DNA from: Lysinibacillus cavernae
Lineage (GTDB): Bacteria > Bacillota > Bacilli > Bacillales_A > Planococcaceae
Reading direction: 5' to 3'
DNA: 58,650 bases
Assembly (NCBI RefSeq): GCF_009724685.1
Contig: NZ_WMEF01000018.1
Span: 1 to 58,650 of the forward strand
In this document: positions 1-7,915 of the stretch, one piece after another
How positions within the stretch are numbered: the stretch's first letter is position 1
Layout of the letters: every line of letters begins with the position of its first letter
Program-made: the position numbers and the translations under genes
The notes under the pieces: generated by a model
The model's database searches: none
Told to the model about the DNA's origin: nothing
What the model saw: the letters and a program-made list of their open reading frames with translations, nothing else

Positions 1-416
1 AGAGTATGGAAAGTAGCGGATAGAACGCACAAAGTGGTGGATAGAACATGAAAAGAGAAGGATAAGCATTAAGTTGGAGGATAAAACGAGCAAAGTAGCG
101 GATAGAACGCACAAAGTGGTGGATAGAGCATGGAAAGAGAAGGATACGCAATAAGTAGTTGGATAGAGTGTGGAAAGTAGCGGATAGAACGAGCAAAGTG
201 ATGGATAGAGTATGGAAAGTAGCGGATAGAACGCATAAAGTGGTGGATAGAACATGAAAAGAGAAGGATCCGCATTAAGTTGGAGGATAAAACGAGCAAA
301 GTAGCGGATAGAACGCACAAAGTGGTGGATAGAGCATCAAAAGTGAAGGATACGCATAAAGTGGGTGGATAGAACGCACAAAGTAGCGGATAGAACACCC
401 GAAGTGAAGGATACAA
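1..416. repeat. Intergenic array of about 21-bp tandem repeats
   Basis: About twenty head-to-tail units of 18-22 bp share the core AAAGTnGnGGATAGAACGCAC. Two unit types alternate (AGCGGATAGAAC and GGTGGATAGA). A block of roughly 135 bp starting at position 1 recurs almost unchanged at about 207, so there is a higher-order period of about 206 bp. The array is cut by the left window edge. Because most units are 21 bp, the minus strand stays open for about 130 codons with a Y-P-P/F-Y-P pattern every seven residues. No ribosome site precedes it and I do not call it a gene. Confidence 0.9.
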
Positions 417-420
417 AACA

Positions 421-456
421 AAAGCATCTGTCTCATTTGCATGAGGCAGATGCTTT
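421..456 (-). terminator. Rho-independent terminator of mscL
   Basis: A 16-bp stem (AAAGCATCTG(T/C)CTCAT with its complement, one G-U pair) closes a TTGC loop. On the minus strand it is followed by TTTTGTTTTG, 12 bases after the mscL stop. Confidence 0.9.
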
Positions 457-467
457 GACACAGTATG

Positions 468-857
468 TTAGGCTTGTTCTTTTTTTAACAAATCGCGAAT
501 TTCTTTTAGAAGCTCTTCTTTTGCATCCAGTTCAGGCGTTGGCTCTTCAACGACAGCTTCTTCCTTTTTATGTGTGAGCTTCGTCATAATTCGTAAGGCC
601 ATAAAAATCGCAAATGCAATAATTACAAAATCAATAATTGATTGTAGAAATACACCTAAATTGATTTGGGCTTCACCTGACCCAAAAACAAAGCTCTTTG
701 TTAAATCAATACCACCTGTTAAAATACCGACTAATGGCATGATGATATTTTCAACTAAGGAGGTAACAATTTTACCGAAAGCACCACCAATGACAACTGC
801 TACTGCTAAATCGACAATATTGCCTTTCATCGCAAATTCTTTAAAGTCTTTCCACAA
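468..857 (-). CDS. mscL: Large-conductance mechanosensitive channel MscL
   Basis: 129 residues, the usual length of MscL, the homopentameric channel that opens under membrane tension during hypo-osmotic shock. The N-terminal amphipathic segment and TM1 ([20 protein letters not shown], about residues 10-29) carry the family signature; TM2 is about residues 68-90, and the acidic/basic C-terminal bundle ends in LLKKEQA. The start is TTG at 857-855: GGGAGGAT lies six bases upstream and the frame then reads M-W-K-D-F. The gene is monocistronic, divergent from the lytic transglycosylase and closed by the hairpin at 421-456. Identity is secure from sequence; the function is family knowledge. Confidence 0.97.
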   Translation of the reverse strand: MWKDFKEFAMKGNIVDLAVAVVIGGAFGKIVTSLVENIIMPLVGILTGGIDLTKSFVFGSGEAQINLGVFLQSIIDFVIIAFAIFMALRIMTKLTHKKEEAVVEEPTPELDAKEELLKEIRDLLKKEQA

Positions 858-1063
858 AATAATATCCTCCCTATTACTATCCTTTAAAATTAATCAACCT
901 ATATTTTACTATATTTTTACCAAACCTTTCAACTGCTTTCGTAGTGAAAATAAGGATCTTCATCTAGCGGGAGACTCCTTATTAACAGGAGGATCAAAAG
1001 TTTTTCAACATATAACGAAAAATTTGGTAATATGGAAGAAGAATATTAGATTAGGTGTGACTT

Positions 1064-1762
1064 ATGGCAAAGAAAAAGAATAACAAACCGATGTTATCAC
1101 CCGCCGCAAAATTGGGTATGATAGCATTATTAATACCAATAGCAATAACCGTCTATGTCCTTACATTTTTTGCGTGGAAGGAGCTTCAAACATTACCGAT
1201 TTTCGAAAAACTTGCACAGCAAAAGGCAATCGAAGAAATTCAGCAAAATTTCGATATGAACATTCCAGAGAAATTCATTCCGGTTTATGTAGCGGCAGAG
1301 GAAAAATATGGTGTGCCGTGGACATTGCTTGCTGCTCATCATCGAATTGAAACGCGTTTTTCTACGGTCAAAACCATGGTTTCATCAGCTGGTGCAGAAG
1401 GTCATATGCAATTTATGCCTTGCACGTTCGTTGGTTGGAAGCATCCCACTTGCTCAGGATTAGGAAAAGGGAACATAACGAAAGCTGAATTAATGAGTCC
1501 AGAAACAATTGCAAAATATGGCGGATACGGTGTAGATGCAAATGGAGATGGACTTGCAGATCCATATGATATTGAGGATGCGGTATTTAGTGCTGCTAAT
1601 TACTTAGCTAAATACGGAGCAGCAAAAGGGAATATTAAGAAAGCGGTTTTCCAATACAATCATAGTGATGAATATGTGGAAAATGTGTTGCATTACTACC
1701 AATTGTATAATGGTTATAACGATGAACTCAAAACGGCAGTTTTATTGAATCAAGAAAAATAA
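1064..1762 (+). CDS. Membrane-anchored lytic transglycosylase (SLT/MltB-like)
   Basis: 232 residues. A basic N-terminus (AKKKNNK) and one hydrophobic segment at about 17-37 predict a signal anchor with the catalytic domain outside the membrane. The domain begins near residue 68 (FIPVYVAAEEKYGVPWTLLAAHHRIETRFS). The glutamate in IETRFS is the likely acid catalyst, followed by the SLT-type SSAGAEGHMQFMP segment and VDANGDGLADPYDIEDAVFSAANYL, an MltB-like piece with a possible calcium-binding DxNxDG loop. Such enzymes cleave the MurNAc-GlcNAc bond of peptidoglycan and release 1,6-anhydro ends. The upstream ribosome site is weak (AGGTG). The hairpin at 1762-1787 closes it. Exact subfamily is not resolved. 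Confidence 0.88.
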   Translation: MAKKKNNKPMLSPAAKLGMIALLIPIAITVYVLTFFAWKELQTLPIFEKLAQQKAIEEIQQNFDMNIPEKFIPVYVAAEEKYGVPWTLLAAHHRIETRFSTVKTMVSSAGAEGHMQFMPCTFVGWKHPTCSGLGKGNITKAELMSPETIAKYGGYGVDANGDGLADPYDIEDAVFSAANYLAKYGAAKGNIKKAVFQYNHSDEYVENVLHYYQLYNGYNDELKTAVLLNQEK

Positions 1763-1787
1763 AGAGCCACCACAATGGATGGCTCTT
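1762..1787. terminator. Bidirectional hairpin between convergent genes
   Basis: AAGAGCCA pairs with TGGCTCTT (8 bp) and a small inner stem CCA/TGG sits in the loop. It separates the transglycosylase from the convergent small membrane gene. T-tracts on both sides are short, so it is a modest terminator. Confidence 0.6.
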
Positions 1788-1797
1788 CATTACATAT

Positions 1798-2055
1798 TTA
1801 AGTTGCTTTACGCATACCTTTTAAAATAAGGCTTACGATGAAAATCAGTACGATGGCACCTATTAATGCTGGGAACACGTAGAAATCACTTACTCTCCAA
1901 CCCCAGTTTCCTAAAACCATACTACCAATCCAAGAACCGACAATCCCTGCAATAATATTTCCAATAATACCACCAGGTATATCCTTACCTAAAATTACGC
2001 CCGCTAACCATCCAAGAATTCCTCCGATGATTAAATACCAAATGAAACTAATCAT
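1798..2055 (-). CDS. GlsB/YeaQ/YmgE family small membrane protein
   Basis: About 85 residues with three hydrophobic segments. The glycine-rich pattern GGILGWLAGVILG, then GIIGNIIAGIVGSWIG, is typical of the 'transglycosylase-associated' family, which despite the name has no demonstrated enzymatic role and is often stress-induced. An ATG also occurs at 2064, but it abuts AAGGAG directly. The ATG at 2055 has nine bases of spacing and is the better start (M-I-S-F-I-W-Y). Its position beside a lytic transglycosylase is probably coincidental because the two genes converge. Confidence 0.85.
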   Translation of the reverse strand: MISFIWYLIIGGILGWLAGVILGKDIPGGIIGNIIAGIVGSWIGSMVLGNWGWRVSDFYVFPALIGAIVLIFIVSLILKGMRKAT

Positions 2056-2149
2056 TATTTTCATCTCCTTAAAATTAAGATATAATGGCGATTACTTAGT
2101 TATACCCTGAATGGAGTAGATTAAACGCTTTGATCCTGTTTAGTAATTA

Positions 2150-2275
2150 TTACATGCTTTCAATTAGGCTGTAGATAAATGAGTGTAGCTCTTTCACTAT
2201 GCCTAATTTGCGTTTAGCTGCTGCCATGCCAGCTAATTCAACTGCATAAATTATCGTGAAAATGTCCACATTAAA
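2150..2275 (-). pseudogene. Possible C-terminal stub of a lost protein
   Basis: On the minus strand 41 sense codons end at TAA 2152-2150 and read like protein (IIYAVELAGMAAAKRKLGIV then KELHSFIYSLIESM). An in-frame stop lies directly upstream, and no start or ribosome site is present. I do not recognise the parent family. It may be the decayed end of a gene replaced upstream; chance is not excluded. Confidence 0.3.
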
Positions 2276-2583
2276 TCAACTGCTTCTAGTTTGTACATAC
2301 ACCGACTTTATCGCTTACTTCTATAGTATGTTAGCGCATTCAATTTGTACCAAAAATACATCTAACACCTTTGCTCCATCGTAAATTAAAAGCAATCAGC
2401 CCTTTACAAAATTATTTGCAAAAACAACCTATTCATACGAAAAAGTTTTGTTCATGCAGGATTTCAATCACTCATATACATGATTCATTTTCCACATTCC
2501 TTATAGGTAATCTTTCATTTTTATCTTGTCATTTTTCTTGTTAGTGAACAGAAAAATAGGTAAATATTCGATTTTTGAATAGT
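2276..2583. other. Intergenic stretch, nothing recognised
   Basis: AT-rich sequence with no convincing ORF, hairpin or repeat on either strand. It ends at the promoter of the small unit at 2584. Confidence 0.6.
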
Positions 2584-2612
2584 TTGAAAATTTTACTTAA
2601 AACAATTATAAT
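2584..2612 (+). promoter_or_regulatory. Sigma-A promoter of the small-peptide unit
   Basis: TTGAAA (2584-2589), 17-bp spacer, TATAAT (2607-2612). Transcription would begin near 2619, only a few bases before AAAGGAG (about 2619-2625), so the 5' leader would be very short. Confidence 0.75.
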
Positions 2613-2635
2613 GTAGGAAAAGGAGCGTGTTTCAT

Positions 2636-2743
2636 ATGAATATGGCTGTCATGAAACGTTTGAATCGTCAAGGCTTTCTAATCGCAGGTTTACATTTGTT
2701 AGTGATGCTAAATCTAGCAGCCGATTTCTTATACGCAACGTAA
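2636..2743 (+). CDS. 35-residue hydrophobic small protein, unknown
   Basis: ATG at 2636 follows AAAGGAG with about ten bases of spacing and lies just behind a consensus promoter. The product begins MNMAVMKRLNRQGF, with a basic amphipathic start, and continues as one hydrophobic segment (LIAGLHLLVMLNLAADFLYA). That is enough for a membrane-associated peptide. It could act as a small membrane protein, a leader peptide or a toxin-like peptide; the sequence does not decide. A five-codon ORF and a strong terminator follow, so this is a compact independent transcript. I do not recognise a family. Confidence 0.6.
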   Translation: MNMAVMKRLNRQGFLIAGLHLLVMLNLAADFLYAT

Positions 2744-2768
2744 TCAACTCAATAGAAAGGTGAATAAA

Positions 2769-2786
2769 ATGTTTGTCCCATTCTAA
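2769..2786 (+). CDS. Five-codon ORF (MFVPF) abutting a terminator
   Basis: AAAGGTG lies six bases before ATG TTT GTC CCA TTC TAA. The stop codon overlaps the first base pairs of the terminator stem at 2785, so a ribosome terminating here would cover the 5' arm. This is the geometry of a leader-peptide attenuator, but translation is unproven. Confidence 0.35.
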   Translation: MFVPF

Positions 2787-2830
2787 AACAACCGTGTAGG
2801 CTAATTTAATTGCAGACTCACGGTTGTTTT
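2785..2830 (+). terminator. Strong terminator/possible attenuator
   Basis: A perfect 12-bp stem AAAACAACCGTG/CACGGTTGTTTT encloses a 22-base loop and is followed by TATTTT. It ends the small-peptide unit, 75 bases before the PLP-enzyme gene. Confidence 0.85.
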
Positions 2831-2834
2831 TATT

Positions 2835-2863
2835 TTGACTAATTAATAGAAAAAAGGAATTAT
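2835..2863 (+). promoter_or_regulatory. Probable promoter of the PLP/flavoenzyme pair
   Basis: TTGACT (2835-2840), 17-bp spacer, AATTAT (2858-2863). Good -35, moderate -10. It would let the downstream genes be transcribed independently of the terminator just before it. Confidence 0.45.
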
Positions 2864-2905
2864 TCTGTCAAATGTCAAATACATAGTACATACAGGGGGG
2901 ATTAA

Positions 2906-4081
2906 ATGACGACAAGATTGGATCAAGCATTTTGTGATTTGGAAAGGCCATTTGCTTGGTTGGATTTGGATGCACTGGATAAAAACATTCAAACTGTGCA
3001 AGATGCTTGTGGCGAGAAACAAATTCGTATTGCGACAAAATCGATTCGTTCTGTCGAGGTGCTCCGTTATGTTCAAAAGAAACTCACGAACGTGGTGGGG
3101 TTTATGACGTTCACTGCGCCAGAGACGATTTTTTTATTACAGCAGCAATTTGATGATTTATTACTAGGCTATCCAGTAATGGAGGAAGCAGCTATTCGTC
3201 AATTATTGCATTTTGTCAAAGAGGGGAAAACTGTCACGTTTATGGTGGATCGGCAAGAACATATCCAACTGTTGACGAAGATAGGGGAAGAAATTGGTGT
3301 CCGTGTGCCGATTTGTATCGATATTAATGTTTCAAATGATTTTAAAGTATTGTATTTCGGTACGAAACGTTCATCATTGTATTCTCTTGAGACGTTGACA
3401 CCTTTCTTGCAATCTATTCAAAACAATCCTTCTATTGAAGTAGTTGGAGCTATGGGCTATGAGGCGCAAATAGCAGGCGTTGGCAATCGACCTGCGAATG
3501 CTATAAAAGGACGATTCATTGAAGCTATGCAAGTACAGGCAAAAAAGCAAGTAACACAGTTTCGGAGATTAGCAATAGCCCATATCAAGGCATATTTTCC
3601 GAATTTACGCTTTGTCAATGGAGGAGGCTCCGGTAGTATGACTTATACTACACAGCAAAAAGAAGTGACTGAAATTACTGTGGGCTCCGCATTTTACGCT
3701 CCCGCACTGTTCGACCAATTTAGCCATTTACAGCTAGAGAAGGCAGCTGGATTTGCTTTGAGTGTGACGAGAATGCCTGAAAACAATCTTGTTGTTTGCC
3801 ATGGTGGGGGCTATACGGCTTCTGGAGCGGTTGGTACGGATCGCTTGCCAGTATTCTATGAACCTACCACTTTTGCCTACCTCAGCTTAGAAGGAGCTGG
3901 AGAGGTACAAACACCGATTAAGGTCAAAGGGAAAAAGGTCAATATTGGTGATACGATTTATTTTCGACACGCAAAGGCTGGAGAGCTTTGTGAGCGTTTT
4001 CAAGTATTACATGGAATTCGAGGGGACAAGTATGTAGGGCCTTACACAACATACAGGGGGGATGGACAATGTTTTCTATAG
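2906..4081 (+). CDS. Fold-III PLP enzyme, D-threonine aldolase/D-serine dehydratase-like
   Basis: 391 residues. The N-terminal half is an alanine-racemase-type barrel: LDLDALDKNIQTVQ, then IRIATKSIRSVEVL, where the lysine (about 45) is the expected PLP Schiff-base residue. The C-terminal half (VVCHGGGYTASGAVGTDRLP...) resembles the metal-binding domain of D-threonine aldolases and D-serine dehydratases. These enzymes split or deaminate D-beta-hydroxy amino acids. ATG 2906 follows CAGGGGGGA with suitable spacing. The stop overlaps the start of the flavoenzyme by 13 bases, so the two are translationally coupled and presumably act in one pathway. The substrate cannot be read from sequence. Confidence 0.8.
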   Translation: MTTRLDQAFCDLERPFAWLDLDALDKNIQTVQDACGEKQIRIATKSIRSVEVLRYVQKKLTNVVGFMTFTAPETIFLLQQQFDDLLLGYPVMEEAAIRQLLHFVKEGKTVTFMVDRQEHIQLLTKIGEEIGVRVPICIDINVSNDFKVLYFGTKRSSLYSLETLTPFLQSIQNNPSIEVVGAMGYEAQIAGVGNRPANAIKGRFIEAMQVQAKKQVTQFRRLAIAHIKAYFPNLRFVNGGGSGSMTYTTQQKEVTEITVGSAFYAPALFDQFSHLQLEKAAGFALSVTRMPENNLVVCHGGGYTASGAVGTDRLPVFYEPTTFAYLSLEGAGEVQTPIKVKGKKVNIGDTIYFRHAKAGELCERFQVLHGIRGDKYVGPYTTYRGDGQCFL

Positions 4082-5391
4082 AAAATTGGCGGAATGGTGA
4101 AAAATGGACGAATTGGGCTGGTAATGTTATTTCATATCCGAGTGAAATGTACTTACCACATTCTATTGAAGAAGTTTCAATGATCGTGAAGCATGCACGT
4201 GAATCAGGAAAAACGATTCGTACGACAGGTGCTGCTCACTCCTTTAGCGCTGTGGCAATGCCTGAGCATGTAGCTATTTCCTTACATAATATGCGTGGTT
4301 TAATCGCTGTGAATGAGGAAAGGCAGGAGGTAACATTATGGGCTGGGACCTATCTATATGAAATTGGACCAATGTTAGCGAAGCATGGCTTTGCTTTGAT
4401 CAATATGGGGGATATTCAAGAGCAAACGATTGCGGGGGCAGTGTCAACCGGCACACATGGAACGGGTGTTACACTTGGTTCCTTATCTTCAACTGTAATG
4501 GCATGGGGTTTTGTAGATGGGACGGGTACTTACCGAGAGCATAGGAGAGGGATGGACGATTTATCTGAAGCGCTACATGTATCACTCGGGATGCTTGGTA
4601 TCCTTGTCAAAGTAACGATTAAGGTCATGCCATTATACGGTTTACATTATGTTGGAGCTAGAGAAACTTTGGCGAACGGGCTCACACTATTTTCAGAGGA
4701 TATTCGCCAACATCGCCATGTAGAGTGGTTCTATTTCCCTGGTAGTGAAACGATTCAAGTGAAACGGATGAATGCTGTAGCGCCTGTCTATCAAAGTGAA
4801 TGGAATAAGAGAATTGAAACATTAAAGCTACAAATTGTAGAAAACGGTGCATTCTTTGCGATGTCGGAGCTTTGTAAGTGGAAACCTGCTTTAAGTGGTG
4901 CCATGAGTAAAATAGCAGCTGCTAATGTTGTGGAAAGTGAAAAACTAGGGATAAGCTATGAAATTTATCCTTCGCCACGGAGTGTAAAGTTTCAAGAGAG
5001 TGAATATGCTATCCCATTAGCTCAATTTGAAGCATGCTTGGAGGAAATTCATGTAACCTTTAAAAAAGGTATTTTTAATGTTCATTTTCCATTAGAGTGT
5101 CGAACAACAGCGGGTGAAGCAGGTTTTTTAAGCCCAACACAAGGACGAGAGTCTGCCTTTATAGCCTTTCATATGTACAAGGGAATGTCGGAAGAGCCTT
5201 ATTTTAAGTGGGTGCATACATTGATGCAAAAATATGATGGACGTCCTCACTGGGGAAAACAACATCATTTAACTGCACAAACGGTCTATGAGCTGTATCC
5301 AGAGATTGAAAAGTTTTTAAGTATCCGACACCAATATGACCCCGATCAAGTATTTTTCACAGGATACTTAAAAAGATTGTTTCTATTGTAA
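4069..5391 (+). CDS. FAD-linked aldonolactone-oxidase-family enzyme
   Basis: 440 residues with the vanillyl-alcohol-oxidase fold. The FAD domain (about 15-180) has IRTTGAAHSFSAVA, where the histidine is the usual site of covalent FAD attachment, and GDIQEQTIAGAVSTGTHGTG. The C-terminal domain ends with the HWGK motif (RPHWGKQHHLT) characteristic of L-gulono-/D-arabinono-1,4-lactone oxidases and alditol oxidases. The expected reaction is oxidation of a sugar lactone or polyol with O2, giving H2O2. GGGGGGATGGACA provides the ribosome site inside the preceding gene. Pairing with a fold-III PLP enzyme suggests a shared substrate; that is inference. Confidence 0.85.
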   Translation: MFSIENWRNGEKWTNWAGNVISYPSEMYLPHSIEEVSMIVKHARESGKTIRTTGAAHSFSAVAMPEHVAISLHNMRGLIAVNEERQEVTLWAGTYLYEIGPMLAKHGFALINMGDIQEQTIAGAVSTGTHGTGVTLGSLSSTVMAWGFVDGTGTYREHRRGMDDLSEALHVSLGMLGILVKVTIKVMPLYGLHYVGARETLANGLTLFSEDIRQHRHVEWFYFPGSETIQVKRMNAVAPVYQSEWNKRIETLKLQIVENGAFFAMSELCKWKPALSGAMSKIAAANVVESEKLGISYEIYPSPRSVKFQESEYAIPLAQFEACLEEIHVTFKKGIFNVHFPLECRTTAGEAGFLSPTQGRESAFIAFHMYKGMSEEPYFKWVHTLMQKYDGRPHWGKQHHLTAQTVYELYPEIEKFLSIRHQYDPDQVFFTGYLKRLFLL

Positions 5392-5492
5392 GCGCTATCT
5401 CTATTATTACCCTACCCAACTTGTTCAAATATATGGAAATCTATTGTTTACTTATTTTTGTTTATTATTGAAAAATTGAAATTTGAACGAAA

Positions 5493-5509
5493 TGTCAAAA
5501 TTTTTATCA
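5493..5509. promoter_or_regulatory. TnrA/GlnR-like site upstream of ilvD
   Basis: TGTCAAAATTTTTATCA fits the TnrA box TGTnAnATTTTnTnACA at 11 of 13 defined positions. It lies about 130 bp upstream of the predicted start of ilv transcription. In Bacillus subtilis TnrA is known to repress ilv-leu from an upstream site, so this is plausible but unproven. Confidence 0.4.
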
Positions 5510-5564
5510 AAACGAGATAAAACTGATGCTTAATCAGCATGTAAACGATTTCAATTTTGACAGA

Positions 5565-5594
5565 TTTTTTGAATTGTTTAAACAATTCAAAAAA
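5565..5594. promoter_or_regulatory. Perfect 30-bp palindrome before the ilvD promoter
   Basis: Two 15-bp arms (TTTTTTGAATTGTTT and its complement) meet with no spacer, ending five bases before the -35 box. It is too GC-poor to terminate and looks like an operator. It does not match the odd-length CodY consensus. Confidence 0.6.
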
Positions 5595-5599
5595 TACTG

Positions 5600-5628
5600 T
5601 TGACGAGACCTTTTTTTCGTACTATGAT
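5600..5628 (+). promoter_or_regulatory. Sigma-A promoter of ilvD and the ilv-leu operon
   Basis: TTGACG (5600-5605), 17-bp spacer, TATGAT (5623-5628). It predicts an untranslated leader of about 125 bases in front of ilvD. Confidence 0.75.
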
Positions 5629-5761
5629 AACAACAATTTAACACGTTCGTTACAGCAGAAATAGTTTAGAAGGCTGTTAATCTATAAACAAAAATTAAAA
5701 AGACAGAACATTTTGTCTATAGAGACGAACATAGTATGGATAGCAATGAGGGGCGTTTAAA

Positions 5762-7432
5762 ATGAGAAGTGACATGATTAAAGTAGGCGTAGATCGAGCG
5801 CCACATCGAAGTCTTTTATATGCAACAGGCAAAGTAAAAGCAAAAGATTTAGGCAAACCATTTATTGGGGTTTGTAACTCTTATATCGACATAATACCAG
5901 GTCACGTTCATTTACGTACGTTCGCTGATGTTGTAAAAGAAGCCATTATTGAAGCGGGTGGTATTCCATTCGAATTTAATACAATTGGTGTCGATGATGG
6001 CATTGCAATGGGGCATATTGGGATGCGTTATTCATTACCAAGTCGTGAAATTATAGCAGACTCAGCTGAGACGGTTATTAATGCACACTGGTTTGATGGC
6101 GTATTTTATATTCCAAACTGTGACAAAATTACACCAGGCATGCTAATGGCGGCAGTACGTACTAATGTACCATCAATCTTTGTTTCTGGTGGTCCGATGG
6201 AGGCCGGTACTTCTGCTGCGGGCAAACAACTTTCATTAACATCTGTTTTTGAAGGCGTAGGTGCCCATAAGTCAGGAAAAATGTCAGCTGAAGAGCTATT
6301 AGATATTGAAAACAACGCATGTCCAACATGTGGTTCATGCTCAGGGATGTTTACAGCAAACTCAATGAACTGCTTAATGGAAATGCTCGGTGTCGCTTTA
6401 CCTGGGAATGGTACAATCGTAGCCACTTCTGAAGAGCGTCATAAGTTGATTAAAGAAGCAGCCAAACAATTAATTCGTATGGTAAAGGAAGACATTAAGC
6501 CACGCGATATTATTACAAAAGAGGCAATTGATGATGCTTTTGCACTTGATATGGCAATGGGAGGCTCCACAAACACGGTTCTTCACACATTAGCAATTGC
6601 CAATGAAGCAGAAATAGATTACAACATTGAAGATATTAATAAAGTAGCAGAACGAGTACCGTATTTAGCAAAAATTATGCCTGCTTCAGATATTTCAATG
6701 GATGATATCAATAAAGCGGGTGGTGTTAGTGCCATCATTAATGAATTAACAGCTATTCCAGGTGCTATTCATCCAGACCGTCCAACAGTTGCGGGAGTAA
6801 CGATGGGTGAGCTTGTGAAAGATTATCACATCACGAATGATCAAGTCATTCGAACAAAAGATAATCCATATAGTGCTGTAGGTGGTTTATCGGTATTATT
6901 CGGTAATATCGCACCAGATGGCTCTGTTATTAAAGTAGGGGCAGTTGATTCTTCCATAAAAGTATTTAAAGGCGAGGCAATCGTCTTTGAGTCACAAGAA
7001 GCAGCACAAGAAAATATTGATAATGGAACTGTAAAAGAAGGCCATGTAGTCGTCATTCGCTACGAAGGACCTAAAGGTGGCCCAGGGATGCCAGAAATGC
7101 TTGCACCAACATCTGCGATTCAAGGACGTGGTCTTGGCACAAAGGTTGCATTAATCACAGATGGTCGTTTCTCAGGCGCATCTCGAGGTATTTCAATTGG
7201 ACATATTTCACCAGAAGCTGCTGAAGGCGGTCCAATCGCTTTAGTTGAAAACGGAGATATTATTGAAATTGATTTACCAAATCGTACGATTAACTTACAA
7301 GTTTCAGATGAAATTTTAGCTGAACGTCGTACAAAATTGCCAGTCTTTGAGCCAAAAATTAAACGTGGCTGGCTAGCAAGGTATTCAAAATTAGTGACGA
7401 GCGCCTCTACTGGTGGCGTCATGAAAATTTAA
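5762..7432 (+). CDS. ilvD: Dihydroxy-acid dehydratase
   Basis: 556 residues, full length. It converts 2,3-dihydroxy-isovalerate and 2,3-dihydroxy-3-methylvalerate to the keto acids leading to valine/leucine and isoleucine. Fe-S ligand motifs are visible: NCDKITPGM (Cys about 120) and [11 protein letters not shown] (Cys about 193). The third region reads IIPGHVHL as in E. coli-type IlvD rather than the PCN of [2Fe-2S] enzymes. GAGGGG precedes the ATG. It is the first gene of the operon and is separated from ilvB by a T-box leader, so it has its own promoter and can be expressed without the rest. Confidence 0.97.
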   Translation: MRSDMIKVGVDRAPHRSLLYATGKVKAKDLGKPFIGVCNSYIDIIPGHVHLRTFADVVKEAIIEAGGIPFEFNTIGVDDGIAMGHIGMRYSLPSREIIADSAETVINAHWFDGVFYIPNCDKITPGMLMAAVRTNVPSIFVSGGPMEAGTSAAGKQLSLTSVFEGVGAHKSGKMSAEELLDIENNACPTCGSCSGMFTANSMNCLMEMLGVALPGNGTIVATSEERHKLIKEAAKQLIRMVKEDIKPRDIITKEAIDDAFALDMAMGGSTNTVLHTLAIANEAEIDYNIEDINKVAERVPYLAKIMPASDISMDDINKAGGVSAIINELTAIPGAIHPDRPTVAGVTMGELVKDYHITNDQVIRTKDNPYSAVGGLSVLFGNIAPDGSVIKVGAVDSSIKVFKGEAIVFESQEAAQENIDNGTVKEGHVVVIRYEGPKGGPGMPEMLAPTSAIQGRGLGTKVALITDGRFSGASRGISIGHISPEAAEGGPIALVENGDIIEIDLPNRTINLQVSDEILAERRTKLPVFEPKIKRGWLARYSKLVTSASTGGVMKI

Positions 7433-7439
7433 CAACTAG

Positions 7440-7790
7440 ATACATGAAAACGTTGATGAGGTTAAAGGTTCTAGAGCCTTGTATCTACCAGAGAGCCGGT
7501 CGTGCTGGAAGCCGGCGATACAACTAGATCCGACATCCCCTCGGAGTGAGCTATTAAACGTGTTTACACTATTAGATAGCTTCGGGCATAGTCGAAAGTG
7601 CTCGTTATTAATGAATAAATGTTTTATGACACCCTATTGGATGCGAAATCTTTCGCATTGGTGCATGAATGCTGTCATTTATTCGCGAGGTAGCAATTAT
7701 TTGCTATAAAAAAGGGTGGTACCATGGAAAGTCTTTTTCATCCCTACGTAAGGTAGTTCTTTGCGTGTGGAGAAAAAGGCTTTTTATTAT
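7440..7790 (+). ncRNA. T-box riboswitch, isoleucine specifier likely
   Basis: The stem I arms are GGTTCTAG/CTAGATCC and TTGTATC/GATACAA. The apical part has the conserved AGAGAGCCGG and GCTGGAAGCCGGC, and CGGAGTGAGC follows. The specifier loop, between those stems and GAGG/CCTC, contains ATC at 7535-7537, an isoleucine codon. The antiterminator bulge AAGGGTGGTACCATGG is at 7712-7727. The competing terminator pairs AAGTCTTTTTC (about 7730) with GAGAAAAAGGCTT (about 7771-7783) and ends in TTTTTATT. Uncharged tRNA would allow readthrough into ilvB. Leucine (CTC 7540-7542) is the alternative, but it falls in a stem. Confidence 0.93.
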
Positions 7791-7915
7791 TTTCACGATG
7801 CAATTAGCATAAGCTCAACGAAAAGGAAGCGAGTGTAGTCTATCCAGCTAGTGACACTTCACTAATCTACAACACTGATGTGTGAGTTTGAAAGAAATGA
7901 AGGAGGCATAATTTG

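Noticed and set aside
1..416. CRISPR array
   Set aside because: Units are contiguous with no unique spacers of constant length, and no cas genes are present.
69..461. A 130-codon minus-strand open frame over the repeat array
   Set aside because: It is open only because most repeat units are 21 bp. It has no ribosome site, runs through the mscL terminator, and its seven-residue periodicity mirrors the DNA repeat.
2785..2830. Attenuator controlling the downstream PLP/flavoenzyme pair as a certainty
   Set aside because: A TTGACT-17-AATTAT promoter just after the terminator can serve those genes, so control by readthrough is not needed. Kept only as a possibility.
5553..5567. CodY box before ilvD
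   Set aside because: AATTTTGACAGATTT has four mismatches to AATTTTCWGAAAATT; in such AT-rich DNA this is not significant.
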